Assembly: GCA_900540855.1 (NCBI GenBank)
Contig: UQHK01000009.1
Coordinates: 1 to 64,000, forward strand
Length of the DNA stretch: 64,000 nucleotides
From: an uncultured Collinsella sp.
Lineage (GTDB): Bacteria > Actinomycetota > Coriobacteriia > Coriobacteriales > Coriobacteriaceae
Direction: 5' to 3'
Shown here: piece by piece, positions 51,912-60,832 of the stretch
Layout: every line of letters begins with the position of its first letter
Numbering within the stretch: the first letter of the stretch is position 1
Position numbers and translations under genes: made by a program
The notes under the pieces: generated by a model
Database searches by the model: none
Told to the model about the DNA's origin: nothing
What the model saw: only the letters and a program-made list of their open reading frames with translations

Positions 51912-52544
51912 ATGACTACCGTAAGACGGGCCGATCTTTCTTGTGTCGTCCAGGCGGGCGGGTTGTCATCGCGCATGGGTTGCGACAAGGCACGGATGTT
52001 GTTTTGCGGCGAGCCGCTCATCGAACGCGTGCTGGGCCGGCTGGCGCCAGTTGCCGGCGAGTTGGTCGTGACGACTTCGCGCCCCAGCGAGCTTACCTAT
52101 CTTGAGGAGCGCGCGTTTGGCGGCCTGGTGCCGCGTGTTGTGGCGGACCTTGAAGGGTCGGCGGGTGCCATGCGCGGCATCGCGAGCTCGCTAGCTGCCG
52201 CTCGGTTGCCCCTCGCGGCGATCGTCGCCTGCGATATGCCGTTCGTCTCACCAGAACTGATCGGCGCGCTTTCGGATCGGGTCAAGGAAGGCCCGCTCGA
52301 TGTGTGCGTCCCGCGCGAGGAGCGGGGGATTGAGCCGCTTTGCGCTGTCTGGCGCCGTGACGCGTGTGCGCCGGTTGCCCGTGAGTTGCTCGACCAGGAC
52401 CGCCAACGCATCCGCTGTTTGATTGACCGGGTCCATGCCGGCTATCTGGATGAGCCCCAGATTGTCGAGGTCGCAGGCTCGACGCTCTGCTTCGAAAACG
52501 TCAATACGCCCGAGGAGTTTGCGGCGGCCGAGTTACTCGCCTAG
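51912..52544 (+). CDS. mobA: Molybdenum cofactor guanylyltransferase MobA
   Basis: A 210-residue nucleotidyltransferase. 'CVVQAGGLSSRMGCDKARMLFCGEPLIERVL' is the NTP-binding opening, with 'RGIASSLAAARLPLAAIVACDMPFVSP' the metal-binding Asp region and 'GIEPLCAVWRRDA' also typical. MobA adds GMP to form the bis-MGD cofactor used by FdhF and the oxidoreductase at 46009. MocA-type cytidylyltransferase (for xanthine dehydrogenases) is the alternative. ATG 51912 is the best start; extending upstream would run into tRNA-Sec. A purine-rich GGGGG lies about 11 bases upstream. Confidence 0.85.
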   Translation: MTTVRRADLSCVVQAGGLSSRMGCDKARMLFCGEPLIERVLGRLAPVAGELVVTTSRPSELTYLEERAFGGLVPRVVADLEGSAGAMRGIASSLAAARLPLAAIVACDMPFVSPELIGALSDRVKEGPLDVCVPREERGIEPLCAVWRRDACAPVARELLDQDRQRIRCLIDRVHAGYLDEPQIVEVAGSTLCFENVNTPEEFAAAELLA

Positions 52545-52559
52545 ACGATTGGAGTTGCC

Positions 52560-52955
52560 ATGTCTCACGATATTTGCCCCGACACGGGAGAGCCTTGCAC
52601 TTGTGACGGGTCCGAACCCTGTACCTGCGGATGCGGTGGCTGTGGACATACTGCGGAAGAGGAAGCGGCTGCCGCGGCGTATCGTGAGGCACACCGCGAA
52701 GGCCCGTCCGGTGATGCCCTCGACCACGAACGCAAGATTATCGTGTCGTTCGACAGCACCTTCGATGTGATGGAATGCGAGCAGCTTTGCCTGGATGCCG
52801 GCGTGCCCGGGCGCATCATGCCGCTGCCCGGCTCCATTACCGCAGGTTGCGGACTGTGCTGGGCTATGCCGTTCTCGGGCGATGCCCTCGCCGCCTTCCG
52901 TGCCGCTACCGAGGGCCGCGTAACCCCCGCCGACTACCACCAGCTCGTCCTCTAA
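52560..52955 (+). CDS. DUF3343 putative Se/S carrier-like protein with a Cys-rich N-terminus
   Basis: A 131-residue protein whose C-terminal part is DUF3343: 'IIVSFDSTFDVMECEQLCLDAGVPGRIMPLPGSITAGCGLCWAMPF'. This aligns with the DUF3343 protein at 25854, including the Cys positions. The N-terminal 50 residues are unusual, with many Cys ('CPDTGEPCTCDGSEPCTCGCGGCGH'-like region), suggesting metal or chalcogen binding. The 14 bases through the ATG match those before the other DUF3343 gene. It lies 15 bases after mobA and near tRNA-Sec, selB and a molybdenum hydroxylase, supporting a selenium link. Confidence 0.82.
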   Translation: MSHDICPDTGEPCTCDGSEPCTCGCGGCGHTAEEEAAAAAYREAHREGPSGDALDHERKIIVSFDSTFDVMECEQLCLDAGVPGRIMPLPGSITAGCGLCWAMPFSGDALAAFRAATEGRVTPADYHQLVL

Positions 52956-52961
52956 CCACCA

Positions 52962-53000
52962 AAACCACCACAAAGGTGCCTGTCCCCAATGTGGTGGTTT
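52962..53000. repeat. Inverted repeat containing GTGCCTGTCCCC loop
   Basis: AAACCACCACA (52962-52972) and TGTGGTGGTTT (52990-53000) form an 11-bp stem. The loop AAGGTGCCTGTCCCCAA carries the GTGCCTGTCCCC word common in dispersed bacterial palindromes. It follows the DUF3343 gene and may serve as a bidirectional end signal. The remaining 212 bases before gdhA hold no gene. Confidence 0.6.
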
Positions 53001-53212
53001 GGAACATGTGGACGAAACAGGTTTGAAACACGGGTTTTGCGCGTCAGACACTCAAAAACGCTTCTACCAGCATCGTAATCAAAATGAAACATCTGCTCGT
53101 CGGCTTATGCGAAACTTTGCTGCAACAGTGCGATATTATCCATACTCGATAAAGTTCGCGGCGCATAGGGTGCCGCGACCGACACTTTTCGTTTCCCATC
53201 ATTGGAGGAAGC

Positions 53213-54568
53213 ATGAGCTACACGCAGAAAGTTCTCGAAGAGCTCAAGGCCCGCTATCCCGAGCAGCCTGAGTTCATCCAGGCCGCGACCGAGATCCTCG
53301 GCACCATCCAGCCGGCGCTCGACGCCCATCCGGAGTACGAGGAGGCCGCCCTGCTGGAGCGCCTCGTCGAGCCCGAGCGCATCGTCATGTTCCGTGTTCC
53401 CTGGGTCGACGACCAGGGCAAGGTCCAGGTCAACCGCGGCTACCGTGTCGAGTTCAACTCTGCCATTGGACCCTACAAGGGCGGCCTGCGCTTTAACCCG
53501 ACGGTCACCCTGGGCATGCTCAAGTTCCTGGGTCTGGAGCAGATCCTCAAGAACAGCCTGACCACCCTTCCCATGGGCGGCGGCAAGGGCGGCTCCGACT
53601 TTGACCCCAAGGGCAAGTCCAACAACGAGATCATGCACTTCTGCCAGTCCTTCATGACCGAGCTCTATCGCCACATCGGCCCCAACACCGACGTTCCCGC
53701 CGGCGACCTGGGCGTTGGCGGCCGCGAGGTTGCCTACCTGTTCGGTCAGTACAAGCGCCTGACCAACGAGTGGACCGGCGTCCTCACCGGCAAGGGCCTC
53801 TCCTTTGGCGGCTCGCTCGCCCGTACCGAGGCCACCGGCTACGGCCTTGTCTACTTTGTGGACGAGTACCTCAAGAGCCGCGGCGACTCCTTCGAGGGCA
53901 AGAACGTCGTCGTTCACGGCTCCGGTAACGTCGCCATCTACGCGGTCCAGAAGGTCGCCCAGCTCGGCGGCAAGGTGCTCGCCTGCTCCGATACCCACGG
54001 CTGGGTCGAGGATCCCGACGGCATCGACTACACCGTGCTCGAGCACGTCTACAACAAGAAGCGCTCCGGCCACGACAAGGGCGTTACGCTCGCTATGTAC
54101 GTTGACGAGAAGCCCAACGCCGTGTGGCACGAGGGCGACGGCCGTGGCGTTTGGCAGCTGCCCTGCGACATCGCGCTGCCCTGCGCTCGCGAGAACACGC
54201 TGCTGCTCGAGGACGCCCAGGCGCTCGTCGCCAACGGTTGCAAGGTGGTCGGCGAGGGCGCGAACATGCCCACGACCATCGAGGCCACGACTTACTTCCA
54301 GGAGAACGGCGTCGCCTTTATGCCCGGTAAGGCTGCCAACGCCGGCGGCGTGCTCGTGTCCGGCCTGGAGATGAGCCAGAATGCCGAGCACCTGTCCTGG
54401 ACCTTCGAGGAGGTCGACGGCAAGCTCGAGCAGCTCATGCGCGGCATGTTCCACAACGTGGACGACACCGCCAAGGAGTATGGCCAGGAAGGCAACTTTG
54501 TCATGGGCGCCAACATCGCCGGCTTCCTGAAGGTCGCCGACGCCATGCTCGCCCAGGGCGTCTGCTAA
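53213..54568 (+). CDS. gdhA: NADP-specific glutamate dehydrogenase
   Basis: A 451-residue glutamate dehydrogenase of the hexameric NADP-dependent type (E. coli GdhA is 447), making glutamate from 2-oxoglutarate and ammonia. The catalytic region reads 'YKGGLRFNPTVTLGMLKFLGLEQILKNSLTTLPMGGGKGGSDFDPKGKS' with the conserved lysines, and the Rossmann motif 'VVHGSGNVAIYAVQKVAQLG'. TTGGAGGAAGC precedes ATG 53213. It is monocistronic, with a terminator after it, and codon use suggests high expression. Confidence 0.95.
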   Translation: MSYTQKVLEELKARYPEQPEFIQAATEILGTIQPALDAHPEYEEAALLERLVEPERIVMFRVPWVDDQGKVQVNRGYRVEFNSAIGPYKGGLRFNPTVTLGMLKFLGLEQILKNSLTTLPMGGGKGGSDFDPKGKSNNEIMHFCQSFMTELYRHIGPNTDVPAGDLGVGGREVAYLFGQYKRLTNEWTGVLTGKGLSFGGSLARTEATGYGLVYFVDEYLKSRGDSFEGKNVVVHGSGNVAIYAVQKVAQLGGKVLACSDTHGWVEDPDGIDYTVLEHVYNKKRSGHDKGVTLAMYVDEKPNAVWHEGDGRGVWQLPCDIALPCARENTLLLEDAQALVANGCKVVGEGANMPTTIEATTYFQENGVAFMPGKAANAGGVLVSGLEMSQNAEHLSWTFEEVDGKLEQLMRGMFHNVDDTAKEYGQEGNFVMGANIAGFLKVADAMLAQGVC

Positions 54569-54594
54569 GCCCAGCTCGACATAGCACCTGATGA

Positions 54595-54625
54595 GGCTCC
54601 CAGCATTTGTGCTGGGAGCCTTTTT
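54595..54625 (+). terminator. Terminator after gdhA
   Basis: GGCTCCCAGCA (54595-54605) pairs with TGCTGGGAGCC (54610-54620) across TTTG and is followed by TTTTT. Confidence 0.95.
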
Positions 54626-54688
54626 CTATGGTGGTGAGGGCCGTGCACCCTCGTTTGGTACACTTAGGGGTACTGGACAAGTAAAGAG

Positions 54689-55603
54689 ATGGGGGAGAAC
54701 GTGCTCAAGTTCGGTACCTACGTCCGTGTTGGAAACGCGGCCGAAGCCTATGAGCTCTTACAGAAGAACCGCAACAACAAGATTGTGGGCGGCGGCATCT
54801 GGATGCGCCTGGGTTCGCGTCGCGTGGCGACGGCGATTGACCTTTCGGCCTGCGGACTCGATCAGATCGAGGAGACCGAGACCGAGTTTCGCATCGGTGC
54901 CATGTGCACCCTACGCCAGCTCGAGCGCCATGCCGAGCTCAACGCGCTCGTCAACAATGTCTTTGAGTTTGCCGTCCACGATATCGTGGGCGTGCAGCTG
55001 CGCAATACCGCCACGGTGGGCGGCAGCATCTACGGCCGCTTTGGCTTCTCGGACGTGCTTTCGGCTTTTTTGGCACTCGATTCATACGTTAAGCTGACAG
55101 GTGCCGGCCGCGTGCCGCTCGCCGAGTTTGTGAACATGGGCTACGTGCGCGACGTGATCGAGCATGTTGTGGTCGTTAAACACGACTACCGCGCAAGCTA
55201 CGAGGCCGTGCGCAAGGCCGCGACCGACTTCCCCTCGCTGAACGTCACCGCCGCCTGGTGGGACGGCTCCTGGCACGTCACCGTGGGTGCCCGCCCGCTG
55301 CGCGCGACCCTGCTGCGGGGCGAGGCATGCGGCCTGGTGAACGAGCAGCCTTCCGAGGACGAGCTGTGCGCCCTTGCCGCATCCGTGCGTACCCTGAGCT
55401 ACGGCACCAACCTGTGGGGCTCGGCCGACTACCGCCGCCGCATCTCGGCCCCGCTGGCGATTCAGGCCGTGCGCCGCGCCGCCGGCATTGAGCTTTCGGC
55501 CGCGCTTGCCCGCGAGCTCGAGGGCGTGCAGATTCCCAAGCACGCCACGGACGAGTATTCCTGCCGCCGCGTGCCCGGCGTCGATTCTAGCGAGGTGCGC
55601 TAA
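54689..55603 (+). CDS. Molybdenum hydroxylase FAD-binding subunit (xanthine dehydrogenase family)
   Basis: A 304-residue protein of the CoxM/XdhB/YgfM family, FAD-binding medium subunit. The FAD segments are 'NNKIVGGGIWMRL' and 'VGVQLRNTATVGGSIYGRFGFSDVLSAFLALDS'. It should carry electrons from the [2Fe-2S] clusters of the partner to NAD or another acceptor. The ATG at 54689 is used; the alternative GTG 54701 lies 3 bases after GGGGGAG. The stop overlaps the start of the Mo subunit gene by one base, so they form an operon. Confidence 0.85.
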   Translation: MGENVLKFGTYVRVGNAAEAYELLQKNRNNKIVGGGIWMRLGSRRVATAIDLSACGLDQIEETETEFRIGAMCTLRQLERHAELNALVNNVFEFAVHDIVGVQLRNTATVGGSIYGRFGFSDVLSAFLALDSYVKLTGAGRVPLAEFVNMGYVRDVIEHVVVVKHDYRASYEAVRKAATDFPSLNVTAAWWDGSWHVTVGARPLRATLLRGEACGLVNEQPSEDELCALAASVRTLSYGTNLWGSADYRRRISAPLAIQAVRRAAGIELSAALARELEGVQIPKHATDEYSCRRVPGVDSSEVR

Positions 55604-58434
55604 TGGCTGCCAAACTCATCGATCTTTCTTTTACGCTCAACGGTCGCAAGGTCAAGGTTCAGATTGCCCCCGACACCATGCTCTTTGCGCTGCTGCGCGA
55701 GCAGGGCTGCGCGTCGGTACGCTGCGCCTGCGAAACCACCAACTGCGGCCTGTGCACGGTGTGGCTCGACGGCGACCCGGTGCTGAGCTGCTCGGTTCCC
55801 GCCGCGCGCGTCGAGGGCCGCTCCGTCACCACGCTCGAGGGCCTCAAGGCCGAGTCCGAGGCGCTCGCCCGCGCGATGGCTGCCGAAGGCGCCGAGCAGT
55901 GCGGTTTTTGCGCCCCCGGCCTCATCATGAACGTGCTGGCGCTCGCCCGCGCCGCCAAGGAGGACCCGACGCTCGTCGCCACGCGCGAGGAGCTCTCGCG
56001 CCAGCTCGCCGGCAATCTTTGCCGCTGCAGCGGCTACGAGAGCCAGCTGCGCGCCATCGTGCGCTTTCTCAACGAGTCCGGCGTGCAGGTGGGCTTTGAG
56101 ATGCCCGAGCTGCCGGTCAACGACACCAGCTGCGACGGCGTCTCCTACAAGCAAATCACCCACAAACAGCCCAAGAAGGACTCGAAGGCCCTGCTCGAGG
56201 GCCGTCCGGTCTACACGGGCGACCTGGTGCCCGCCGGCGCCCTGATCGTCAAGCTCAAGCGCAGCCCGTATGCCCGCGCCAAGATCCGCTCCATCGACAC
56301 GTCGCGCGCCCTGAAGGTGCCCGGCGTGGTGGGCGTCTATACCTACGAGGACGTGCCCAAGCGTCGCTTTACCATCGCCGGTCAGAGCTATCCGCAGCCG
56401 AGTCCCTATGACCGTCTGATCCTCGAGAACCTCGTGCGCTACCAAAACGAAGAGGTGGCGATCGTCGCCGCCGAGACCGAGGAGGCCGCCGATAAGGCGC
56501 TCAAGCTCATCAAGGTCGACTACGAGGTGCTCGAGCCCCTGCTCGACTTTACCCAGGCGCTCGATAACGACATCGTGGTCCACCCCGAGGGCGACGTGAC
56601 CTTCATGTTCCCGCAGGGCGGCGACGTTCCCCGTAACCTGGTGTGCAGCGGTACCAGCGACTTTGGCGACCTGGACGAGGCCTTTGCCCAGAGCGACATC
56701 GTCTTTGAGCGCACCTACACCAGCCAGGCCACGCAGACCGCGCCCATGGAGACCTTCCGCGCCTTCGCGACGACCGACGCGTTCGGCCGCATCTCGGTGA
56801 CCTCCTCCACGCAGGTGCCCTTCCACGTGCGCCGCATGGTCGCGCAGTCGCTCGACATTCCGCAGTCGCAGGTGCAGGTTATCAAGCCGCGCATCGGCGG
56901 CGGCTTTGGCTCCAAGCAGACGGGCTGCTGTGAGATCTTCGTGGCGTTCGTGACACAGCAGACCGGTCGTCCGAGCTACTGCTGCTACACCCGCGAGGAG
57001 ACCATCACCGCGGGCAACTCGCGCCATCAGATGCAGATGACCGTTAAGCTGGGCGCCATGAACGACGGCACCATCACGGCCATCGACCTGCATACGCTGT
57101 CCAACGCCGGCGCGTACGGCGAGCACGCCACCACGACCATCGGCCTTTCGGGCCACAAGAGCCTGCCCATCTACAACCATGTGAAGGCGAGCCGCTTTAG
57201 GTGGGACGCCGTCTACACCAACACCAACCGCGGCGGCGCGTATCGCGGCTACGGTGCTACCCAGGGCCAGTTTGCCGTGGAGAGCGCCGTCAACGAGCTC
57301 GCCGACATGCTGCACATGGACCCTGCCGACCTGCGCCTTAAGAACATCGTGCGCGAGGGCGAGGTCATGCCGCAGTACTACAACGAGAAGCTCAACGCCT
57401 GCGCGCTCGACCGCTGCCTGCTGCGTGCGATGGACATGATCGGCTGGCGCGACAAGCCGCTGGCCGTGGACCTGGGCGACCGCGTGCGCGCCCTGGGCTG
57501 CGCGCTCACCATGCAGGGCTCGGGCATCTCCAACGTGGACATCGCCGGCATCGACATGCGCCTGGAAGAGGACGGCTTTATTACGCTTTCGACCGGCGCC
57601 ACCGATAACGGCATGGGCGTCGATACGATTCTGGCGCAGATTGCCGCCGAGGAGCTGGGCGTTGAGAGCTCGCTCATTGTGGTGCGCGGCGTGGATACCG
57701 ACGTGTCGCCGTTCGACGCCGGCTCGTACGCGAGCTCCGGTACCTACGTGACGGGCCTTGCCGCCAAGAACGCCGCGACCGAGCTGCGCGAGAAGATTTG
57801 CGTCAAGGCCGCCCAGATGTGGGATGTGGACGCCGCCGACGTGGTCTTTGATGGCCAGTACGTGCGCCTGTCCGACGAGCGTGCCGCGCGCGAGCAGAAC
57901 CGCTACCTCACGCTGCGCGACTTTGCCAACCTATGCGTCAAGAACATCGCGGGCGGCGACGCGCTCACCTCGCATGCCTCTGCCTGCCTGCCCGTTTCGC
58001 CTCCGCCGTTTATGGCCGGCATTGCCGAGGTCGAGGTCGACAAGGCCACCGGCAAGGTGACCGTGGTGGACTACGCGGCGGCTGTGGACTGCGGCACCGT
58101 GATCAACGAGGCACTCGCGCGCGTCCAGGCCGAGGGCGGCATTGCCCAGGGCATTGGCCACGCGCTCTACGAGATCGTCGAGCACGATGACCGCGGCCGT
58201 CTGCGCACCGGCAACTTTATGAGCTACAAGCTGCCCACGCGCTTGGATATCGGCAGCATTCGCGTGGCCTTTGAGCCGAGCTACGAGCCGACGGGCCCGT
58301 TTGGCGCCAAGTCGATCGGCGAGGTCGTCATCAACACGCCGCTCGCCGCCGTGGCCTCAGCCGTGGCACACGCCACCGGACATCAGGTACGCTCGCTTCC
58401 GATCACGCCGGAGAAAGCGCTGCTGGGGGAGTAG
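55603..58434 (+). CDS. Molybdenum hydroxylase, fused [2Fe-2S] and Mo-binding subunit (XdhD/Se-dependent XDH-like)
   Basis: A 943-residue fused subunit. Residues about 1-150 bind two [2Fe-2S] clusters ('CASVRCACETTNCGLCTV', 'CGFCAPGLIMNV', 'NLCRCSGY'). The remainder is the molybdopterin domain: 'IGGGFGSKQTG', 'GAYRGYGATQGQFAVESAVNELA' and the catalytic Glu E907 in 'GAKSIGEVV'. The fusion and length resemble E. coli XdhD/YgfN (956) and the selenium-dependent xanthine dehydrogenases. Purine or other N-heterocycle hydroxylation is likely; the substrate is not certain. A labile Se ligand would be post-translational and cannot be seen in sequence. Confidence 0.88.
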   Translation: MAAKLIDLSFTLNGRKVKVQIAPDTMLFALLREQGCASVRCACETTNCGLCTVWLDGDPVLSCSVPAARVEGRSVTTLEGLKAESEALARAMAAEGAEQCGFCAPGLIMNVLALARAAKEDPTLVATREELSRQLAGNLCRCSGYESQLRAIVRFLNESGVQVGFEMPELPVNDTSCDGVSYKQITHKQPKKDSKALLEGRPVYTGDLVPAGALIVKLKRSPYARAKIRSIDTSRALKVPGVVGVYTYEDVPKRRFTIAGQSYPQPSPYDRLILENLVRYQNEEVAIVAAETEEAADKALKLIKVDYEVLEPLLDFTQALDNDIVVHPEGDVTFMFPQGGDVPRNLVCSGTSDFGDLDEAFAQSDIVFERTYTSQATQTAPMETFRAFATTDAFGRISVTSSTQVPFHVRRMVAQSLDIPQSQVQVIKPRIGGGFGSKQTGCCEIFVAFVTQQTGRPSYCCYTREETITAGNSRHQMQMTVKLGAMNDGTITAIDLHTLSNAGAYGEHATTTIGLSGHKSLPIYNHVKASRFRWDAVYTNTNRGGAYRGYGATQGQFAVESAVNELADMLHMDPADLRLKNIVREGEVMPQYYNEKLNACALDRCLLRAMDMIGWRDKPLAVDLGDRVRALGCALTMQGSGISNVDIAGIDMRLEEDGFITLSTGATDNGMGVDTILAQIAAEELGVESSLIVVRGVDTDVSPFDAGSYASSGTYVTGLAAKNAATELREKICVKAAQMWDVDAADVVFDGQYVRLSDERAAREQNRYLTLRDFANLCVKNIAGGDALTSHASACLPVSPPPFMAGIAEVEVDKATGKVTVVDYAAAVDCGTVINEALARVQAEGGIAQGIGHALYEIVEHDDRGRLRTGNFMSYKLPTRLDIGSIRVAFEPSYEPTGPFGAKSIGEVVINTPLAAVASAVAHATGHQVRSLPITPEKALLGE

Positions 58435-58458
58435 CGGGTTAGCGAACAAGTCGTAGTT

Positions 58459-58488
58459 GGCGGGACGGGACAACTCGTCCCGCCTTTT
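58459..58488 (+). terminator. Terminator after the molybdenum hydroxylase operon
   Basis: GGCGGGACG (58459-58467) pairs with CGTCCCGCC (58476-58484), followed by TTTT. Confidence 0.88.
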
Positions 58489-58574
58489 GCACTCGTGGTG
58501 AGGTCGTGAGCCTGTAAAACGTGTGCGTGCGCTTGCCGCTCGTATCTGCTATCATTCCTAGTCTGTGCGCTCAT

Positions 58575-58658
58575 GCGGGCGTGGCGGAATTGGTAGACGC
58601 GCCAGATTTAGGTTCTGGTGGGATTCCCGTGAAGGTTCGAGTCCTTTCGCCCGCACCA
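58575..58658 (+). tRNA. tRNA-Leu(TAG)
   Basis: An 84-base type II tRNA with acceptor GCGGGCG/CGCCCGC, anticodon arm CCAGA-TTTAGGT-TCTGG carrying TAG, a variable arm TGGGATTCCCGT and encoded CCA at 58656-58658. Confidence 0.94.
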
Positions 58659-58749
58659 TCGCACCTGCGTCGGCCCTGGCCGTCGCGACACTTTGTTGCA
58701 TAAAGGTACCAGCACCTCAGATAAGCTGGGCAGTATGAGGAGGAACGTG

Positions 58750-60048
58750 TTGAACATCACCGCTTCTGACGTCAAGGACGCCAAGCTCACCGCTACGGTC
58801 ACCATCCCGGCCGCCGACGTCGACGCCGCGATCAAGAAGGCCTACAAGGATACCGCCAAGAAGTACCGCTTCCCGGGCTTCCGCGCCGGCAAGGCTCCCC
58901 GTCCGGTCATCGACTCCGCTCTTGGCGCCGAGGCAACCCTCGCTCAGGCCACCAACGACCTGATCGCCGCCAACGAGCCCTCCGTCCTCAACGAGCTGGA
59001 CATCGTCCCCACCAAGAACGGTGACTACAAGGAGCTTGACCTCGCCAAGGATCACGAGGACTACACCTACACCGTCGAGTTCTCCCTGCGTCCTGCTGCC
59101 GAGCTCTCTTCCTTCGACGCCGTCGAGATCGAGATGCCCCCTGCGGAGGTCACCGAGTCCGAGATCAACAACCAGGTCGAGATGCTCCTCAACTACCGTG
59201 CCACCTTCGAGGACGTCGAGGGTCGCGCCGTCGAGGCCGAGGACTACGTTACCGTCGACCTCAAGGCCGTCGAGAACGCCGACAACTTCGCTGCCGAGGG
59301 CCGCATGCTCATCGCCGGTAGCGACAGCAACCCCAAGGAGTTCAACGAGGCCCTGATCGGCGCTAACGTTGACGACGTCAAGTCCGTCACCTGGACCGAC
59401 GAGGCCGAGGAGGGCGAGGAGGCCGAGACCCACACCGTCGAGGTCACCGTCAAGGGCATCAAGGTCCGCAACACCCCCGAGCTCACCGACGAGCTCGTCA
59501 AGTCCGACTTTGGCTTCGACAGCATCGACGCTATGCGCGACGCCATCAAGATCGAGATCGAGCAGGACAAGGCTTCCCGCCTCCCGGCCGAGAAGGAGAA
59601 CCGTTGCGTCTCCGCTCTCGCCGAGCGCCTGCAGCTCGACGAGATGGATGCCGACTACGAGCAGTCCGTCTTTGAGGAGCTTGGCCAGAACTTCCTGTCC
59701 AACCTCGCTGCCCGCGGCATGACGCTGGACACCTGGCTGCCCGCTTCCGGCCTGACCATGGAGCAGTTCATCGGCGACCTGCACAAGCAGGCCAACGACG
59801 TTGCCCGTGAGTCCCTGGCGCTCGACGCCCTCGCCCGTGAGCTCAAGATTGAGGTCACCGAGGACGACATCAACGCCGAGTTCGAGAAGGCCGGCGTCAA
59901 GGACGTCGAGGCTTCCAAGGCCGAGTTCATCGCCGATGGCCGCATGCCTGCCGTCCGCGAGTCCATCCGTCGCTCCAAGGCCGTCGACCACCTGGTCGAG
60001 AACGCCAAGGTGACCGAGGTCGACGAGACCGTCAAGGACGCCGAGTAA
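58750..60048 (+). CDS. tig: Trigger factor
   Basis: A 432-residue ribosome-associated chaperone and peptidyl-prolyl isomerase. The ribosome-binding signature appears as 'YRFPGFRAGKAPRPVI' (about residues 35-50), followed by the FKBP-like domain and the alpha-helical C-terminal domain. The start is a TTG at 58750, 6 bases after AGGAGG; GTG 58747 and ATG 58735 (which includes the ribosome site) are alternatives. The linked clpP and clpX downstream match the usual tig-clpP-clpX order. Confidence 0.93.
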   Translation: MNITASDVKDAKLTATVTIPAADVDAAIKKAYKDTAKKYRFPGFRAGKAPRPVIDSALGAEATLAQATNDLIAANEPSVLNELDIVPTKNGDYKELDLAKDHEDYTYTVEFSLRPAAELSSFDAVEIEMPPAEVTESEINNQVEMLLNYRATFEDVEGRAVEAEDYVTVDLKAVENADNFAAEGRMLIAGSDSNPKEFNEALIGANVDDVKSVTWTDEAEEGEEAETHTVEVTVKGIKVRNTPELTDELVKSDFGFDSIDAMRDAIKIEIEQDKASRLPAEKENRCVSALAERLQLDEMDADYEQSVFEELGQNFLSNLAARGMTLDTWLPASGLTMEQFIGDLHKQANDVARESLALDALARELKIEVTEDDINAEFEKAGVKDVEASKAEFIADGRMPAVRESIRRSKAVDHLVENAKVTEVDETVKDAE

Positions 60049-60124
60049 TTCTCGCCACCTTGCCTACGAGCGCATGCGTGCGCCCGTGATGGGGTAAAGT
60101 TATACACCGGTTATCCGGTTGCTT

Positions 60125-60165
60125 CGTACGGTGCCAGCCAATGCATAGCATGCGGGCACCGTACG
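60125..60165 (+). promoter_or_regulatory. Hairpin between tig and clpP
   Basis: CGTACGGTGCC (60125-60135) pairs with GGCACCGTACG (60155-60165), an 11-bp stem followed by TTTAT. It may be a partial terminator for tig or a leader structure of clpP. Confidence 0.55.
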
Positions 60166-60210
60166 TTTATCTAGAACCACTATTGGTCCGTAAGAGAAAT
60201 GGAGATGCGT

Positions 60211-60831
60211 ATGATCGCTAAGTTCGATTCCGCCCTCGTGCCATACGTTATCGAGCAGACGCCGCGCGGCGAGCGCAGCTACGATATCTATTCGCGCCTG
60301 CTCAACGACCGCATCATCTTCTTGGGCGAGGAGATCAACTCCGTCAGCGCCAACCTGGTCGTTGCCCAGCTGCTGCATCTTGAGAGCCAGGATGCCGAGA
60401 AGGATATCTCGCTCTATATCAATTCGCCCGGTGGCGAGGTTTACTCTGGCCTGGCGATTCTTGACACGATGAACTTCATCAAGCCGCAGGTCTCCACCAT
60501 CTGCGTCGGTATGGCCGCGTCCATGGCCGCCGTGCTGCTTTCGGCCGGCGCTAAGGGCAAGCGCTTCTGCCTGCCGCACTCCAAAGTCATGATTCACCAG
60601 CCCAGCGGCGGTGCCCAGGGCCAGCAGACCGAGATCGAGATCGTGGCCGAGGAGATCAAGAAGACCCGCCGCGAGCTCAACCAGATCCTGTCCGATGCCT
60701 CGGGCCAGCCCATCGAGAAGGTCCAGGCCGATACCGAGCGCGACAATTACCTGACCGCTGCCGAGGCCCTCGACTACGGCCTGATCGACCGTATCGTCAC
60801 CTCGCGCGATCTTGCCGCGAAGGATGCCTAG
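60211..60831 (+). CDS. clpP: ATP-dependent Clp protease proteolytic subunit ClpP
   Basis: A 206-residue serine protease subunit. The catalytic Ser is in 'GMAASMAAVLLSAG', the His in 'VMIHQPSGGAQGQ' and an Asp follows in 'DNYLTAAEALDYGLIDRIV'. Three in-frame ATGs lie close together; 60211 has GGAG 6 bases upstream and is preferred over 60199 and 60205. It precedes clpX by one base. Confidence 0.96.
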   Translation: MIAKFDSALVPYVIEQTPRGERSYDIYSRLLNDRIIFLGEEINSVSANLVVAQLLHLESQDAEKDISLYINSPGGEVYSGLAILDTMNFIKPQVSTICVGMAASMAAVLLSAGAKGKRFCLPHSKVMIHQPSGGAQGQQTEIEIVAEEIKKTRRELNQILSDASGQPIEKVQADTERDNYLTAAEALDYGLIDRIVTSRDLAAKDA

Positions 60832-60832
60832 G

